NCBI RefSeq assembly: GCF_027923555.1
Contig: NZ_AP025523.1
Span: 2,856,484-2,920,483 of the forward strand
Source of the DNA: Vulcanimicrobium alpinum
Lineage (GTDB): Bacteria; Vulcanimicrobiota; Vulcanimicrobiia; Vulcanimicrobiales; Vulcanimicrobiaceae
Reading direction: 5' to 3'
Length of the DNA: 64,000 nt
Shown piece by piece: positions 62,775 to 64,000 of the stretch (the first letter of the stretch is position 1; every line of letters starts with the position of its first letter). The position numbers were made by a program, and so were the translations under genes. The notes below the pieces were generated by a model. That model saw only the letters and a program-made list of their open reading frames with translations, was not told where the DNA came from and searched no databases.

Positions 62775-64000
62775 GTGCGGCGCCGCCGCGAAGCCCCCGG
62801 CGTGCGCATCCGCCTTGCCGTCGCGGTGCCGGTGCTGATCGTCGCGCTCGCGCTTCCGCCGCTCTCCGCCGACGTCTGGGCGTACGCGGCCTACGGGGCC
62901 CTCCTCGGCCGCGGCGTCGATCCGTGGGCGCACGCGTTCGGCCCGGCGGCGATCGCCGGCTTCCGCGATCCGGTCCTCGACGCCGCCCTGGGCGCATGGA
63001 ACGGCTCGCTGCCGCGCGACGTGTACGGCCCGCTCTTCACGCTTCCGGCGGCGGCGTTGGTCGCCACGCTGCGTCCCTGGGGGCCTGCGGCAGTAGTGCT
63101 CGCGTTTCGGATCGTCGCCGCGGCGGGGCTGATCGGGTGCATCGCGCTTGCGGCGCCGCGGCGTCCGGCGCTCTCGGCCGCGCTCTCCCTGCACCCGGTC
63201 GTGCTCTGGAGCGCGGCCGAGGGTCACAACGACCCGTTCTGGCTCGCACTGGTCCTCGCCGCGGACTGCGCGCGAACCCGACGCGGCGCGCTCGCCGCGC
63301 TGATCGCCGGGACCGCGGTGAAGGCCGTCGCGGCGATCCCGCTGGTTCTGCGCATCGCACGAGACCGCGATCGACGCGCAACGTGGACGGCGCTCGCCCT
63401 GGCGGCAGTCGCCTACGCACCGCTGGGCTGGTCGGTGATCGCCCACGGGCTCGACCGAAGCATCGGGGCGCCGCGCCTCTCGCTGGTACACGGCCCGGCG
63501 CTCGCCGCGTGGTCGGGGTCGCCGATCCCGTTCATCACGGCGGCCGCGATGGCCGCGTTGGGCGGCGTCGGGGTCGTCCGGGCCTGGCGGAGCGGCGACC
63601 GGCTCGCCGGACTCGCGCTGGCAGGCTGGATCGCGCTCCCCAGCCCCGAACCCTGGTATGCGATCTGGCTGCTTCCCGTCGTCACGGCGGTCCGCCGGTC
63701 GCCCGCCGCGCTCGGGCTCGCCGTCGCGACGGTGACCGGTCTCGCAGGGTACGCTCAGGACGCCGTTGTCGGAACCGCGCTACGGGACCCGACGTTCCTC
63801 GGAGGAACGATGCTCGCGCACTACGCCCTGCCGCTGCTCCTGGCGGCGATCAGCCCCGCTCCCTCGCCTCAGCCGCTCCCGGCGCAGCCAGCGCCGCCCA
63901 CGCCGCCGCCGCTCGCGAGTCCGGCTCCGCAGCCGCTCCCCGTCGCGACGACGACGCCGACCCCGGCGCCCGCCGCATCGCTCTCGCCCGCGCCGTCCGC
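62775..64000 (+). CDS. Polyprenol-phosphate-mannose-dependent glycosyltransferase-like membrane protein, 3' partial
   Basis: Open frame running off the right edge (about 408 residues visible). The N-terminus VRIRLAVAVPVLIVALALPP is followed by SADVWAYAAYGALLGRGVDPW (GT-C acidic loop, as in GT87 mannosyltransferases) and HPVVLWSAAEGHNDPFWLALVL. Several further hydrophobic segments follow. The last 70 visible residues are Pro/Ala/Thr-rich (SPAPSPQPLPAQPAPPTPPP). GTG 62775 gives a basic N-terminus, GTG 62802 is an alternative. Pairs functionally with polyprenyl-phosphate sugar synthases such as the one at 59487. Confidence 0.75.
   Translation, partial: MRRRREAPGVRIRLAVAVPVLIVALALPPLSADVWAYAAYGALLGRGVDPWAHAFGPAAIAGFRDPVLDAALGAWNGSLPRDVYGPLFTLPAAALVATLRPWGPAAVVLAFRIVAAAGLIGCIALAAPRRPALSAALSLHPVVLWSAAEGHNDPFWLALVLAADCARTRRGALAALIAGTAVKAVAAIPLVLRIARDRDRRATWTALALAAVAYAPLGWSVIAHGLDRSIGAPRLSLVHGPALAAWSGSPIPFITAAAMAALGGVGVVRAWRSGDRLAGLALAGWIALPSPEPWYAIWLLPVVTAVRRSPAALGLAVATVTGLAGYAQDAVVGTALRDPTFLGGTMLAHYALPLLLAAISPAPSPQPLPAQPAPPTPPPLASPAPQPLPVATTTPTPAPAASLSPAPS

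Noticed and set aside
1-64000. tRNA, rRNA, CRISPR array or insertion sequence
   Set aside because: No cloverleaf with a T-loop signature, no regularly spaced direct repeats and no transposase frame were noticed; found by eye only.

Overview
The window is a very GC-rich, gene-dense stretch of a diderm bacterium. It encodes LptD-like outer-membrane barrels, a TonB-dependent receptor, an O-antigen ligase and the ADP-heptose epimerase HldD. Nearly all DNA is coding, intergenic gaps are under about 220 bases, and most same-strand neighbours overlap as ATGA, GTGA or TGATG. No rRNA, tRNA, CRISPR array or insertion sequence was recognised. The lineage cannot be proven by reading. A deep, poorly cultivated high-GC phylum such as Vulcanimicrobiota/Eremiobacterota is my guess only.

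Layout. 1-3.0 kb (minus): a GDP-mannose 4,6-dehydratase that runs off the left edge and is interrupted by what looks like an intein, a PilZ protein and a secreted barrel-like protein. 3.1-10.8 kb (minus): a TonB-dependent receptor, then a tightly overlapped operon of lysine 5,6-aminomutase (kamD, kamE), a D,D-carboxypeptidase and a SIS isomerase. 11.0-15.8 kb: a sulfotransferase-like gene carrying an in-frame palindromic repeat, facing an operon of rmlB, rmlA, rmlD and a sugar epimerase. 15.9-19.7 kb (plus): an ECF sigma factor, a zinc-finger anti-sigma factor, a membrane protein, a PLP aminotransferase and a small protein.

19.7-41.5 kb is a surface-polysaccharide region, with base composition visibly less GC-rich than the flanks up to about 35 kb. 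It holds polytopic membrane proteins, large multi-domain glycosyltransferases, two methyltransferases (one with a long coiled coil), a Wzm/Wzt ABC exporter, several nucleotide-sugar epimerases and a UDP-glucuronate decarboxylase. One beta-rich module (GW...IDG...RPDV...G-x-H) recurs five times in four proteins here, including the C-terminal domain of Wzt. 41.4-51.8 kb (minus) is a second polysaccharide operon of Wzx/Wzy style: deoB, an initiating phosphoglycosyltransferase, murJ, an O-antigen ligase, a GT4/GT2 fusion, a Wzx-like flippase and UDP-glucose dehydrogenase.

51.9-59.1 kb (plus) is an envelope cluster with a duplicated two-gene unit (LptD-like barrel plus small carbohydrate-binding-like protein, twice), followed by an MFS/acyltransferase fusion. 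59.0-64 kb has a small secreted protein, a polyprenyl-phosphate GT2, hldD, a pyrimidine-nucleoside phosphorylase and, at the right edge, a partial polyprenol-dependent mannosyltransferase-like membrane protein.

Together the genes make nucleotide sugars (dTDP-rhamnose, GDP-4-keto-6-deoxymannose, UDP-GlcA/UDP-Xyl, ADP-heptose), polymerise and methylate them, and export them by two parallel routes. The most unusual points are the Gmd intein, the recurring GW/RPDV module that links Wzt to stand-alone proteins and a methyltransferase, and the duplicated barrel/CBM-like unit.
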